NCBI RefSeq assembly: GCF_020554845.1
Contig: NZ_JAJCIA010000002.1
Coordinates: forward strand, 62,001-126,000
Origin: Blautia faecis
Lineage (GTDB): Bacteria > Bacillota > Clostridia > Lachnospirales > Lachnospiraceae
Direction: 5' to 3'
DNA: 64,000 bases
Shown: one piece after another, positions 34,126 to 42,842 of the stretch
How positions within the stretch are numbered: the stretch's first letter is position 1
Layout of the letters: each line of letters begins with the position of its first letter
Made by a program: the position numbers and the translations under genes
The notes under the pieces: generated by a model
Seen by the model: the letters and a program-made list of their open reading frames with translations, nothing else
The model's database searches: none
Told to the model about the DNA's origin: nothing

Positions 34126-34512
34126 ATGGACATTATAAAGATTTCGTTACTAGGCGTATGCGGTGTTATTCTTGGATTTCTTATGAAAGGAACCAAACCG
34201 GAATACGCCTGTTTTATTACAGTTGGAATTGGTCTTGTGATCATGGGACTTGCTGTGGGGAAAATTTATTACCTGTTTGAATCTCTGGGGAAAATCCAGG
34301 AGACACTTCCAGTGGACACGGAATATATTTCCACACTGGTAAAAATGATCGGAATTACCTACATCGGTCAGTTTGCCTCCGGAATCTGTAAAGATGCAGG
34401 CTACAGCACAACAGCGGCGCAGATTGAGCTGTTCTGTAAATTGTCGGTGATGGTTCTGAGCATGCCGGTGCTTATGGCACTTCTGAAGACGATTCAGGAG
34501 TTCATGGTATGA
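34126..34512 (+). CDS. spoIIIAD: Stage III sporulation protein AD
   Basis: A 128-residue membrane protein with about four TM segments, starting MDIIKISLLGVCGVILGFL. CAGGAGGTGG is just upstream of ATG 34126. KPEYACFITVGIG and GYSTTAAQIELFCKLSV are family landmarks. Its stop overlaps the spoIIIAE start by 4 bp (ATGA). Confidence 0.93.
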   Translation: MDIIKISLLGVCGVILGFLMKGTKPEYACFITVGIGLVIMGLAVGKIYYLFESLGKIQETLPVDTEYISTLVKMIGITYIGQFASGICKDAGYSTTAAQIELFCKLSVMVLSMPVLMALLKTIQEFMV

Positions 34513-35777
34513 GGGTCTGGAGAAAAAAACAAAAATGGCAGGCAATTGCTGCATTGTTGTTTGCAGTATGGATTCTGATGGGAACCAGAAAAATAAATGT
34601 AAACGCAGAGAACATGGAAGCAGAGAGTTTTACAGGTGAAACAGCAGTCGAAACAGAGGAAGAGACAACGGAGAAAACGGTAACAGCAGGTATTGGCTAT
34701 CGTGCAGCTTCCGCTGATTCTGAGGGCATTACGGAGCAGCTGGTTTCTGACATGTCTTTCGAACAGGTACAAACTTTAATGGATGAAATGCTGGGAGAGG
34801 ACAGCTTCTCCATAGGAACAGCATTAAAAAACATGATAAACGGCGAAACAGTATTTTCAAAAGAGGCGGTGCAGCAATTTCTGCGCAGCCTCTTTTTTGA
34901 ACGGCTGGAAAAAGAACGGGCTAATTTTTTTCGCATTCTTCTCCTGGTGCTGGCAGCTGCTGTTTTTTCAAATTTTGCAGAGGTATTTGAAAACAGCCAG
35001 ATTGGAGAGGTAAGTTTTTACATGGTATATCTTTTATTATTTACCATTCTGATGAACAGCTATCAGCAGCTTGGAGTTTCTCTTGGAAAACAGCTGGAAT
35101 GGATGACTCAGTTTATGAAAGGCCTGGCACCTGCTTATTTCGTGGCAGTTTCAGCAGCATCAGGAGCTGTCACGGCTTCTGTATTTTATCAGGGGGTTCT
35201 TCTTCTGGTGTGGCTGGTGGAATGGCTTCTTCTCACTTTGATTCTGCCAGGGGCTAATCTGTATGTTCTTCTTTGTATGGTGAACCATCTTTCCAAAGAG
35301 GATATGTTAAGCAAGATGGCAGAACTTCTGGAAACTATGATCAACTGGAGCCTGAAAACCATGCTTGGGGCTGTCCTTGGGCTTCAGGCGGTACGAGGGC
35401 TGGTTGCGCCTGCCATGGATGCCATCAAACGAACTGCCCTGGGCAGAACTGCCGGAGCGATTCCGGCTGTGGGAAATGCCGTAAATGCGGTAACAGAATT
35501 GATTCTGGCAGGGGCACTGCTTGTGAAAAACTGTCTTGGAGCAATGGCGGTGGTGGTTCTGCTTCTTGCAGGAGCCGGACCTGTGATTCATTATGGTCTC
35601 CTATCCCTTAGCTTTCGCTTCCTTGGTGCAGTGGCACAGCCTGTATCAGACAAACGAATCGTAGGCTGCCTTGGCACAATGGGAGAAGGCTGTGCCCTGC
35701 TTCTGCGGATCATGCTGACTGCGGAAATACTGTGTGTGCTTACCTTTATAGTTCTCATGGCGTCTGTAGGCGGATAA
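34509..35777 (+). CDS. spoIIIAE: Stage III sporulation protein AE
   Basis: A 422-residue polytopic membrane protein with an N-terminal signal-like segment, an acidic extracytoplasmic stretch of about 110 residues, and then seven to eight TM helices. Family segments include ILVLAAAVFSNF-type, MNSYQQLGVSLG, AAIPAVGNAVNAVTELI-type and RIVGCLGTMGEG. It forms the membrane core of the SpoIIIA channel. It overlaps spoIIIAD by 4 bp. Confidence 0.93.
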   Translation: MRVWRKKQKWQAIAALLFAVWILMGTRKINVNAENMEAESFTGETAVETEEETTEKTVTAGIGYRAASADSEGITEQLVSDMSFEQVQTLMDEMLGEDSFSIGTALKNMINGETVFSKEAVQQFLRSLFFERLEKERANFFRILLLVLAAAVFSNFAEVFENSQIGEVSFYMVYLLLFTILMNSYQQLGVSLGKQLEWMTQFMKGLAPAYFVAVSAASGAVTASVFYQGVLLLVWLVEWLLLTLILPGANLYVLLCMVNHLSKEDMLSKMAELLETMINWSLKTMLGAVLGLQAVRGLVAPAMDAIKRTALGRTAGAIPAVGNAVNAVTELILAGALLVKNCLGAMAVVVLLLAGAGPVIHYGLLSLSFRFLGAVAQPVSDKRIVGCLGTMGEGCALLLRIMLTAEILCVLTFIVLMASVGG

Positions 35778-35861
35778 AAGTAACAGTAAGCGGAAATGAA
35801 CCATAATAACCTGAGCATATGACTGTATGGGACCAAAATGGGATGCGGGAAGTGATATATT

Positions 35862-36428
35862 ATGAAAGAAGCCATCTACAGCTGGATCAAATGCCTTGCC
35901 ATATTTTATATTCTGTTGACTATGCTCATCCATCTGGTGCCTACCGGGAAATATCAGCGTTATGTGCGTTTTTTTATGGGACTTTTGCTGATGGTTATGC
36001 TGATCACTCCCATGCTTTCCATTCTGGAAAAAGCTAAGACACTGCCGGAAAGCTTTTCCAGCCTTTACCAGCAGGAAGAAAAAAAGCGGCTCACTCTTGA
36101 TCTGGAAAATCTTCAGAAAAGCCTTCTGGAAAAAGGTGTGGAGGAGCAGCTTGAGAAAAATATTCCGGAATCTTTGAAAAAGAAAGGCATAGAAGTGACG
36201 GCATGCAAAGTACATATAGAAGGGGAGCTGTTAAAAGTCTGCCTGTGGACGAAGGAGGTGCCAGATGGAGAGCTTGAGAGGGGGATAAAAGATGAACTTG
36301 CAGCAAACTGGGGAATCAGGGAAGAAAACTGTGAAGTCCTTGCTTGGGAAAATGGGAAGCAGACAATGGGTGATTCTTCTCCTTCTGGGACTTCTGCTTA
36401 CAGTAATCGCACTTCCGGTATCCAATAA
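35862..36428 (+). CDS. spoIIIAF: Stage III sporulation protein AF
   Basis: A 188-residue protein with two N-terminal TM helices (CLAIFYILLTMLIHLVP and MGLLLMVMLITPML) and a soluble alpha/beta domain. ATG 35862 is preceded by GGGAAGTGAT. Its last 45 codons are also read in another frame as the start of spoIIIAG, an overlap of 137 bp. This is far more than the 4-bp overlaps elsewhere in the operon. The C-terminal tail after CEVLAWENGK looks unconserved (Ser/Gly/Thr-rich), so a frameshift near 36330-36370 that lengthened AF is one explanation. Confidence 0.88.
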   Translation: MKEAIYSWIKCLAIFYILLTMLIHLVPTGKYQRYVRFFMGLLLMVMLITPMLSILEKAKTLPESFSSLYQQEEKKRLTLDLENLQKSLLEKGVEEQLEKNIPESLKKKGIEVTACKVHIEGELLKVCLWTKEVPDGELERGIKDELAANWGIREENCEVLAWENGKQTMGDSSPSGTSAYSNRTSGIQ

Positions 36429-36756
36429 AAAGGATAGCTCCCCGGAAGTAAAAAGCAGTTCCTTTTTTTCAGCTTCTTCTGAGGAAAATACAGATGCAGA
36501 ACGGACAGTTCTGGAGAAAAAACTGGAAGATCTTTTATCCCAGACAGAAGGAGTGGGAAAAGTGCGGGTGCTCCTTATGACGGGGGAAGAAAAAGACAGC
36601 AGCAGTTTCTACGATTCCGGAAATCAGGCGGTGACCGGAGTGCTGATCGCGGCGGAAGGAGCAGATAATTCTGTGGTTTCCAGGAATATTGTAGAAGGAG
36701 TTATGGCATTATTTCAGCTGGATGCCCATAAAATTAAAGTAATGAAAATGAAATGA
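36292..36756 (+). CDS. spoIIIAG: Stage III sporulation protein AG
   Basis: A 154-residue ring-forming protein of the channel: about 24 cytoplasmic residues, one TM (WVILLLLGLLLTVIALPV), a Ser/Glu linker, then the ring-building domain (ERTVLEKKLEDLLSQTEGVG, VRVLLMTGEEK, GVLIAAEGADN). ATG 36292 has a strong GAGAGGGGGAT ribosome site inside spoIIIAF. ATG 36352 is a weaker alternative that would shorten the overlap to 77 bp. Confidence 0.9.
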   Translation: MNLQQTGESGKKTVKSLLGKMGSRQWVILLLLGLLLTVIALPVSNKKDSSPEVKSSSFFSASSEENTDAERTVLEKKLEDLLSQTEGVGKVRVLLMTGEEKDSSSFYDSGNQAVTGVLIAAEGADNSVVSRNIVEGVMALFQLDAHKIKVMKMK

Positions 36757-36767
36757 GGAGAGGTAAA

Positions 36768-37463
36768 GTGAAAAAGATTCTGAAAAAGAACCAGGTAATC
36801 ATTACTTCACTGGCGGTTCTGATCGCAGTTGCAGGATACCTGAATTTTGCAGATGTAGATCTTGGCCTGAAAAATAAGGAGGCAAGCGCGGACAGCAGCA
36901 GTATTCTGGAGGATGTAGACTATGATCTGACCGATGAAACAGCCCTTCTGGATGAGAACGGGGCGGATAGCAGCCTTACGGATGTGCAGGATCAGACCAC
37001 CAGCACGCCGGGGGAAGCTGTACTTACTGCGGCTTCTGATTTTGCGGCCCAGGCCAAACTTTCCAGAGAACAGATCCGTTCCCAGAATAAAGCAGACCTG
37101 CAGGCTATTATTAACAATCAGGATCTGGGAGATGACCAGAAGCAGGAGGCTGTGAGCACAATGGTTTCCATGGCGGATCTGACGGAAAAAGAGTCGGCAG
37201 CAGAACTTCTTCTGGAAGCCAAAGGCTTCGAAAATGTGATCGTAAACCTTACCGGAGAAACGGCAGATGTGGTGGTTCCGGAAGCAGATCTGACAGATGC
37301 AAAACGGGCTCAGATTGAAGACATTGTGAAAAGAAAAACGGGAATTGCGCCGGAAAATATTGTGATCACGCCGTTAAATGAAAGCGAGGAAGAACTGGTA
37401 AATAAAGATGAATCACTGGAGACTTCCGTGGATATTGATGATGATACTACAGTAAATCCGTGA
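36768..37463 (+). CDS. spoIIIAH: Stage III sporulation protein AH
   Basis: A 231-residue protein with one N-terminal TM (VIITSLAVLIAVAGYLNF), an acidic linker, and the YscJ/FliF-like domain (AELLLEAKGFENVIVNLTGE, VDVVV-type strand, IEDIVKRKTGIAPENIVITPL) that meets SpoIIQ in the intermembrane space. GTG 36768 is best placed behind GAGGAGAGG. ATG 36753, which overlaps the spoIIIAG stop, is possible but lacks a ribosome site. The stop codon lies in a 22-bp tandem duplication (37442-37486). Confidence 0.92.
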   Translation: MKKILKKNQVIITSLAVLIAVAGYLNFADVDLGLKNKEASADSSSILEDVDYDLTDETALLDENGADSSLTDVQDQTTSTPGEAVLTAASDFAAQAKLSREQIRSQNKADLQAIINNQDLGDDQKQEAVSTMVSMADLTEKESAAELLLEAKGFENVIVNLTGETADVVVPEADLTDAKRAQIEDIVKRKTGIAPENIVITPLNESEEELVNKDESLETSVDIDDDTTVNP

Positions 37464-37486
37464 TAATACTACAGTAAATCCATGAT
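37442..37486 (+). repeat. 22-bp tandem duplication at the end of spoIIIAH
   Basis: ATACTACAGTAAATCC followed by RTGATA occurs twice in tandem, the first copy carrying the last codons and the TGA stop of spoIIIAH, the second just after it. It is a short slippage duplication with no evident function. Confidence 0.7.
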
Positions 37487-37494
37487 ATACCCCC

Positions 37495-37524
37495 TTGACA
37501 GTGCAGCAGTCCTTATACTAGAAT
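37495..37524 (+). promoter_or_regulatory. Promoter of prfC
   Basis: Perfect TTGACA (37495-37500), 18 bp, TAGAAT (37519-37524), about 75 bp before the prfC GTG start. Confidence 0.75.
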
Positions 37525-37548
37525 AGGAATGCTGCAAAAATATAAGAA

Positions 37549-37573
37549 TACACGCTCTAGAGCGTGTCTGAAA
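37549..37573. repeat. Family 1 tips fused head to head (18-bp perfect palindrome)
   Basis: ACACGCTC-TA-GAGCGTGT is a perfect palindrome made of two inverted family 1 tips sharing one TA; GTCTGAAA continues the right-hand tip. It lies in the prfC leader between the promoter and the ribosome site. Confidence 0.7.
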
Positions 37574-37599
37574 TAGAGAATTCAAATAGGAGGCTAAAC

Positions 37600-39189
37600 G
37601 TGTCGAAGTATACGAAAGAAATAGAAAAAAGAAGAACCTTTGCCATCATTTCCCACCCGGATGCAGGTAAGACTACTCTGACTGAGAAATTCCTGCTGTA
37701 TGGCGGAGCCATTAATCTGGCCGGTAGTGTTAAAGGAAAGGCAACGGCCCGCCATGCAGTATCAGACTGGATGGAAATTGAAAAGGAGAGAGGTATTTCC
37801 GTTACTTCTTCCGTATTGCAGTTCCATTATGACGGTTACTGCATCAACATTCTGGATACTCCTGGACATCAGGATTTCTCAGAGGATACTTATCGTACCC
37901 TGATGGCTGCAGATTCTGCAGTTATGGTAATCGATGGGTCCAAGGGTGTTGAGGCACAGACCAGAAAGCTGTTCAAGGTCTGCGTTATGAGACACATTCC
38001 TATTTTTACGTTTATCAATAAAATGGACCGTGATGCCAACGATACCTTTGATCTTCTTGACGAGATCGAAAAAGAGCTTGGAATCGCAACCTGCCCTATT
38101 AACTGGCCAATCGGTTCCGGTAAGAAATTCCGCGGTGTTTACGACCGCAACACGAATAAGATCCTTACTTTCACAGATACCCAGAAAGGTACCAAGGAGG
38201 GAACTATTGAGGAAATCGATCTGGATTCTCCTCATGCACTTGAGGTTATGGATCCGGAGCAGAAAGAACAGCTTCTGGAGGAAATCGAGCTTCTGGATGG
38301 CGCAAGTGCCGAGTTCGATCAGGAGATGGTAAGTAAGGGAGAACTGACTCCTGTGTTCTTTGGATCCGCTCTTACCAATTTTGGTGTTGAGACTTTCCTG
38401 GAGCATTTCCTGAAGATGACTACGTCACCTCTTCCAAGAATGGCAGACTCAGGTCTTGTTGATCCTATGAGCGATGATTTTTCTGCTTTTGTATTTAAGA
38501 TTCAGGCAAATATGAATAAGGCTCACCGTGACAGAATTGCATTTATGCGTATCTGCTCCGGCAAATTCGATGCCTCCCAGGAGGTTTATCATGTACAGGG
38601 GGATAAGAAGATGAGACTTCTTCAGCCCCAGCAGATGATGGCTGAGTCACGCCATGTAGTTGAGGAGGCTTATGCAGGAGATATTATCGGTGTATTTGAT
38701 CCCGGTATTTTCTCTATTGGAGATACGATCTGTACGCCTGGAAAAAAATTTGCATTTGAGGGCATTCCTACATTTGCACCGGAGCACTTTGCAAGGGTAA
38801 GACTTCTGGATACCATGAAGAGAAAGCAGTTTGTAAAGGGAATTAACCAGATCGCACAGGAAGGTGCCATCCAGATTTTCCAGGAGCTTTACGGAAATAT
38901 GGAAGAGATCATTGTGGGCGTTGTTGGTGTGCTCCAGTTTGATGTTTTGAAATATCGTCTGGAGAACGAGTATAATGTGGAAATTCGTCTGGAAAATCTG
39001 CCATATGAGCACATCAGATGGATTGCGAACAAGGATGAGATTCAGGTGGACAAGATCGTCGGAACTTCTGACATGAAGAAGGTTACAGATCTGAAAGGCA
39101 ATCCGTTGCTTCTGTTTATCAATGCATGGAGTGTGGGCATGACAGAAGACAGAAATCCGGATTTAATATTAACAGAATTCAGTAAATAA
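37600..39189 (+). CDS. prfC: Peptide chain release factor 3
   Basis: A 529-residue translational GTPase that recycles RF1/RF2 after termination. G motifs are AIISHPDAGKTTLTEK, the RGISVTSSV switch, DTPGHQDFSEDTYR and NKMDR. The total length and the SPLPRM and IRWIANKDE segments separate it from EF-G. GTG at 37600 follows AGGAGG by 6 nt. An upstream in-frame GTG at 37564 would start inside the palindromic family 1 tip and has no ribosome site. Confidence 0.95.
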   Translation: MSKYTKEIEKRRTFAIISHPDAGKTTLTEKFLLYGGAINLAGSVKGKATARHAVSDWMEIEKERGISVTSSVLQFHYDGYCINILDTPGHQDFSEDTYRTLMAADSAVMVIDGSKGVEAQTRKLFKVCVMRHIPIFTFINKMDRDANDTFDLLDEIEKELGIATCPINWPIGSGKKFRGVYDRNTNKILTFTDTQKGTKEGTIEEIDLDSPHALEVMDPEQKEQLLEEIELLDGASAEFDQEMVSKGELTPVFFGSALTNFGVETFLEHFLKMTTSPLPRMADSGLVDPMSDDFSAFVFKIQANMNKAHRDRIAFMRICSGKFDASQEVYHVQGDKKMRLLQPQQMMAESRHVVEEAYAGDIIGVFDPGIFSIGDTICTPGKKFAFEGIPTFAPEHFARVRLLDTMKRKQFVKGINQIAQEGAIQIFQELYGNMEEIIVGVVGVLQFDVLKYRLENEYNVEIRLENLPYEHIRWIANKDEIQVDKIVGTSDMKKVTDLKGNPLLLFINAWSVGMTEDRNPDLILTEFSK

Positions 39190-39192
39190 CTC

Positions 39193-39221
39193 TTTTCATT
39201 TTTGACGCATTTTGCTATAAT
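39193..39221 (+). promoter_or_regulatory. Promoter upstream of the Asp23/Gls24-family gene
   Basis: TTTTCA (39193-39198), 17 bp, TATAAT (39216-39221), with a leader of about 145 nt. TTGACG at 39202 is too close to this -10 to be used with it. Confidence 0.5.
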
Positions 39222-39372
39222 TAAAGAAAGTCTCGGATAGAAATAGAACTGCGCAGATGCGTGGGATGATCCGTTTCGTGTAAATACGCCGTAAGGCAGA
39301 TTTGACGCTGGCCTCGTGGAAAGATGCGAATTTTCCGGCAGCCGGCAGATTAAACCTAGGAGGTTTGTAAGC

Positions 39373-39759
39373 ATGGCAGAGAAGAGAACAACATATAAAA
39401 TACAGGATATTGAGGGAATCGGTGAGGTTCAGATCGCAGATGAGGTCGTTACTATTATCGCCGGACTTGCCGCTACAGAAGTAGACGGAGTTGCCTCCAT
39501 GGCAGGTAATATTACCAATGAGCTGGTAAGCAAGCTTGGAATGAAGAATCTCTCCAAGGGAGTTAAGGTTGAAATTGTTGACAGTGTGGTAAGCGTTGAC
39601 CTTACCCTGAATATTGAATATGGCATGAATATCCTTGAGACCAGCAAGAAGGTTCAGGAGAAAGTAAAAGCAGCCATTGAGAACATGACAGGACTTGAGG
39701 TTGCAGATGTCAATATTCATATTGCAAGCGTAGATATGGAGAATGAAAAAAGCAAGTAA
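39373..39759 (+). CDS. Asp23/Gls24-family protein (YqhY-like)
   Basis: A 128-residue protein of the Asp23/Gls24 family: IADEVVTIIAGLAATEVDGVA near the start, VDLTLNIEYGMNI, and VKAAIENMTGLEVADVNIHI. In Firmicutes this member sits next to nusB and has been linked to membrane or fatty-acid homeostasis and alkaline stress (YqhY). AGGAGG lies about 9 nt before ATG 39373. A terminator separates it from nusB. Confidence 0.9.
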   Translation: MAEKRTTYKIQDIEGIGEVQIADEVVTIIAGLAATEVDGVASMAGNITNELVSKLGMKNLSKGVKVEIVDSVVSVDLTLNIEYGMNILETSKKVQEKVKAAIENMTGLEVADVNIHIASVDMENEKSK

Positions 39760-39762
39760 ACG

Positions 39763-39793
39763 AAAAAAGGAAAGTAAACCTTTCCTTTTTTTT
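39763..39793 (+). terminator. Terminator between the Gls24-family gene and nusB
   Basis: AAAAAAGGAAAG and CTTTCCTTTTTTTT pair around TAAAC, 3 bp after the stop codon. Confidence 0.8.
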
Positions 39794-39863
39794 CTATGAA
39801 TGTCTGCGTGAGCTGGCATTTCTTTGCAGGGATTTTCGGGAGTTACAGATAGTAGGAGGAAAC

Positions 39864-40421
39864 ATGAGAAGAAGGGAACAGAGAGAACATATTTTTAAGC
39901 TGCTTTTTATCAGCGAGTTTAATACACAGAAAGAAATGGAAGAGCAGCTGGCTTTATATTTAGCTGATATTGAGAATCTGGAAGAGAGCGACCGGGACTA
40001 TATCAGCCGCAAATATATGAACATTATGAACCACACAGATGAGCTTGATGAGAAGCTGAACAGCATCAGTATGGGATGGAAGACAAGCCGTATGAACCGT
40101 GTTGATCTGACAGTTCTTCGTCTGGCTGTGTATGAGCTTGAATATGAGAAAGAGGAAGTGCCGGTAGGAGTTGCCATCAATGAGGCTGTAGAACTGGCGA
40201 AATGCTTCGGTTCTGAAGAGTCCGGTGCATTCGTAAACGGAATCCTTGGAAAGATTGCCAACCCGGATAAGAAGGTTGCTGCAAGAAAGGCATCTTCTAA
40301 GAAAGAAGAACAGACCTCTGCAAGACCGAAATCCGGTTTCAAGGTAAAGGATCCTTCCAAAAAGGTGGTAGTTGTCAACCGCAATGTAAGCTCCAGGGCA
40401 CCGGAAAATAAAAATGAATAA
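39864..40421 (+). CDS. nusB: Transcription antitermination factor NusB
   Basis: A 185-residue protein. Residues 1-133 are NusB (RREQREHIFKLLFISEF, RVDLTVLRLAVYEL, NEAVELAKCFGSEESGAFVNGILGKI), which binds boxA RNA with S10 in rRNA antitermination. The last 50 residues are a Lys/Ser-rich extension not found in the minimal protein. GTAGGAGG is upstream of the ATG. The C-terminus overlaps the start of xseA by 8 bp; folD, often between them in Bacillus, is absent. Confidence 0.93.
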   Translation: MRRREQREHIFKLLFISEFNTQKEMEEQLALYLADIENLEESDRDYISRKYMNIMNHTDELDEKLNSISMGWKTSRMNRVDLTVLRLAVYELEYEKEEVPVGVAINEAVELAKCFGSEESGAFVNGILGKIANPDKKVAARKASSKKEEQTSARPKSGFKVKDPSKKVVVVNRNVSSRAPENKNE

Positions 40422-41643
40422 TGTCTATTCTGTTGGTCAGGTAAACCGCTATGTGAAGAACATGTTTACCCAGGACTATTTTTTACAGAATATTTATGTA
40501 AAGGGAGAGGTATCCAACTGTAAATACCACTCCACAGGACACATCTATTTTACCTTGAAGGACGAAGGCGGCACACTGAAATGCGTTATGTTCGCAGGTT
40601 CCAGAAAAGGTCTTGCTTTCCGCATGAAAGACGGAGACAAGGTGATAGCCGGGGGCAGAGTAGATGTTTATGAAAGAGATGGCGCATATCAGTTCTATGC
40701 GAAGGAGATTACTTTAGAGGGAGCTGGTGCGCTTTATGAAAGATACCTGGCGTTGAAGCAGGAGCTGGAGGATATGGGAATGTTTGCACAGGAGTACAAG
40801 CAGCCCATACCGGAATTTGCCCACAGAGTGGGGATTGTCACATCTCCTACAGGTGCTGCGATTCGGGATATTATCAACGTTTCCACCCGAAGAAATCCTT
40901 TTATCCAGAGTATTCTTTACCCGGCACTTGTGCAGGGAGAGGGAGCAGCGGCCAGTATTGTACGTGGTATCCGCATGCTGGACGAGGCAGGCGTGGATGT
41001 GATCATTGTAGGCCGGGGCGGTGGTTCTATCGAGGAACTATGGGCTTTTAACGAAGAAGAGGTGGCAAGGGCGATTTTTGAGTGCCATACACCTGTAATT
41101 TCTGCAGTGGGACATGAGACTGACTTTACCATCGCGGATTTTGTGGCGGATCTTCGTGCCCCTACACCTTCAGCAGCGGCAGAACTCGCCTATTTTGACT
41201 GCCGGACTCTTTTGAATTCCATGCAAGGGTATCAGGAACGGCTGGAACGGGCAGTGTGGAATAAAATTGACGTAAACAGGGCAAAACTGGAAAGATATGG
41301 AACACGTCTTCAGTATCTGAATCCAGAGAGCCGTCTGCGTGACCGTCAGCAGTATGCGGCAGATGTGCAGGAACGAATCCAGTCTGCCATGGAACAAAAG
41401 ATAAAAGATAAAAGACACAGACTGTCCCTCTATCTGGAAAGGTTTCACGGTCTTTCTCCTCTTCGGAAGCTGAATCAGGGTTACTCCTACGTTTCTGATA
41501 AGGAAGGAAAGATATTGACAAGCGTTTCACAGGTAAAACAAGGGGATGGTCTGCTGATTTATGTTACAGATGGTACAATAGAGGCGTCTGTACAGAATAC
41601 AAAAGCCAGCAGTTACGGAGCAGATACAGACAGTGAAAAATAA
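40414..41643 (+). CDS. xseA: Exodeoxyribonuclease VII large subunit
   Basis: A 409-residue nuclease subunit. An N-terminal OB domain (VYSVGQVNRYVKNMF, GEVSNCKYHSTGHIYFTLKD) is followed by the catalytic domain (GIVTSPTGAAIRDI, VIIVGRGGGSIEELWAFNEE, SAVGHETDFTIADFVADLRAPTPSAAAE) and a coiled coil. It degrades single-stranded DNA with XseB. It overlaps nusB by 8 bp and lies 81 bp before xseB. Confidence 0.95.
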   Translation: MNNVYSVGQVNRYVKNMFTQDYFLQNIYVKGEVSNCKYHSTGHIYFTLKDEGGTLKCVMFAGSRKGLAFRMKDGDKVIAGGRVDVYERDGAYQFYAKEITLEGAGALYERYLALKQELEDMGMFAQEYKQPIPEFAHRVGIVTSPTGAAIRDIINVSTRRNPFIQSILYPALVQGEGAAASIVRGIRMLDEAGVDVIIVGRGGGSIEELWAFNEEEVARAIFECHTPVISAVGHETDFTIADFVADLRAPTPSAAAELAYFDCRTLLNSMQGYQERLERAVWNKIDVNRAKLERYGTRLQYLNPESRLRDRQQYAADVQERIQSAMEQKIKDKRHRLSLYLERFHGLSPLRKLNQGYSYVSDKEGKILTSVSQVKQGDGLLIYVTDGTIEASVQNTKASSYGADTDSEK

Positions 41644-41724
41644 AGTCAGCATGCAGATCGTGCATAGCTAGTAAAAGACTTCTGTGCACAATGTGTGCAG
41701 CAATAAAGACGGAGGTGCGGAAGG

Positions 41725-41949
41725 ATGGCTGATGAGAAAAAAGAAGAGAAAACTCTGGAGGAGGCTTTTTCAGAGCTGGATGTTCTGGCTGGAAGGCTGG
41801 AAGACCGTGAGACCTCCCTGGAAGATTCATTTCGCCTTTATAAACAGGGAATGGAGCTTCTGAAATATTGTAATGATAAGCTTGATACTGTTGAGAAAAA
41901 AATGCTGCTGATGAATGAGGATGGTAGCCTTGGTGAATTTTCAAGATGA
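41725..41949 (+). CDS. xseB: Exodeoxyribonuclease VII small subunit
   Basis: A 74-residue helical protein with the family signature LEEAFSELDVLAGRLEDRETSLEDSFRLYKQG. It binds XseA in the exonuclease VII complex. GGAGGTG lies about 7 nt before the ATG. The end overlaps the ispA start by 17 bp. Confidence 0.93.
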   Translation: MADEKKEEKTLEEAFSELDVLAGRLEDRETSLEDSFRLYKQGMELLKYCNDKLDTVEKKMLLMNEDGSLGEFSR

Positions 41950-42829
41950 ATTAAAAAAAAGAACAGAAGAAATTAATAAAGTGATCCAGTCTTATCTTCC
42001 GGAAGAGGAAGGTTTTGCGAAGACTATGGCACAGGCAATGAATTACAGTATTCTGGCAGGAGGAAAGCGCCTTCGCCCTATGCTGATCCTGGAAACCTTA
42101 AGGCTGTTTGGAGGAGAAGAGAAGCTGGCATATCCTTTTATGGCAGCAATGGAGATGATTCATACCCATTCACTGGTCCATGATGATCTTCCGGCTCTTG
42201 ATAATGACGATTACCGGAGAGGACGTCTTACTACTCATAAAGTTTATGGGGAAGCTATGGGGGTTCTTAGCGGTGTGGCACTTCTCAATTATGCTTATGA
42301 AGTGATGCTTACAGCTTTTGACACGGCAGATACACCAGATTGTCAGGCACATATGATTCAGGCACTGAAGGTAATGTCCCATAAGACCGGACTTTACGGA
42401 ATGCTTGGCGGACAGAGTGTGGATGTGGAAAATGACGGCAAGCCTATGAGCCGTGAGATGATTGATTATATTTATGAGAATAAGACTTCTGCACTTATTG
42501 AAGCCTCTGTGATGACAGGCGCAATTCTTGGAGGTGCCACGGAAGAAGAGACTGCTATAGTAGAAAAAGCAGCAAAAAATATCGGCCTTGCGTTCCAAAT
42601 CCAGGATGATATCCTGGATGTGACCAGCACCGAGGAAGAGCTGGGTAAGCCAATTCACAGTGATGAGAAGAACCATAAGACTACTTATGTGACACTTATG
42701 GGAATTGAGAAAGCATCACAGCAGGTGAAGAAGCTGTCAGATGAGGCAGTTACTTTGTTTGAAGGACTGAATAAGAAAAATGAATTCCTGTTTACTCTGG
42801 TGAACGAGCTGGTGGGACGCAGGAAGTGA
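41933..42829 (+). CDS. ispA: Polyprenyl synthetase (geranyl/farnesyl diphosphate synthase)
   Basis: A 298-residue short-chain prenyltransferase. The first aspartate-rich motif is LVHDDLPALDNDDYRRG, the second is QIQDDILDVTST, and GGKRLRP and the GQSVDV segment are present. It makes the C15 precursor for undecaprenyl phosphate and quinones. GTG 41933 gives the family-typical start NFQDELKKRTEEINKVI. ATG 41915 and 41921 inside xseB are also in frame. It lies between xseB and dxs, the standard isoprenoid cluster. Confidence 0.92.
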   Translation: MNFQDELKKRTEEINKVIQSYLPEEEGFAKTMAQAMNYSILAGGKRLRPMLILETLRLFGGEEKLAYPFMAAMEMIHTHSLVHDDLPALDNDDYRRGRLTTHKVYGEAMGVLSGVALLNYAYEVMLTAFDTADTPDCQAHMIQALKVMSHKTGLYGMLGGQSVDVENDGKPMSREMIDYIYENKTSALIEASVMTGAILGGATEEETAIVEKAAKNIGLAFQIQDDILDVTSTEEELGKPIHSDEKNHKTTYVTLMGIEKASQQVKKLSDEAVTLFEGLNKKNEFLFTLVNELVGRRK

Positions 42830-42842
42830 AAGAAGGATACAA

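Noticed and set aside
37564..37599. Upstream GTG start for prfC
   Set aside because: It lies inside the palindromic repeat tip, lacks a ribosome site, and the GTG at 37600 is ideally placed behind AGGAGG.
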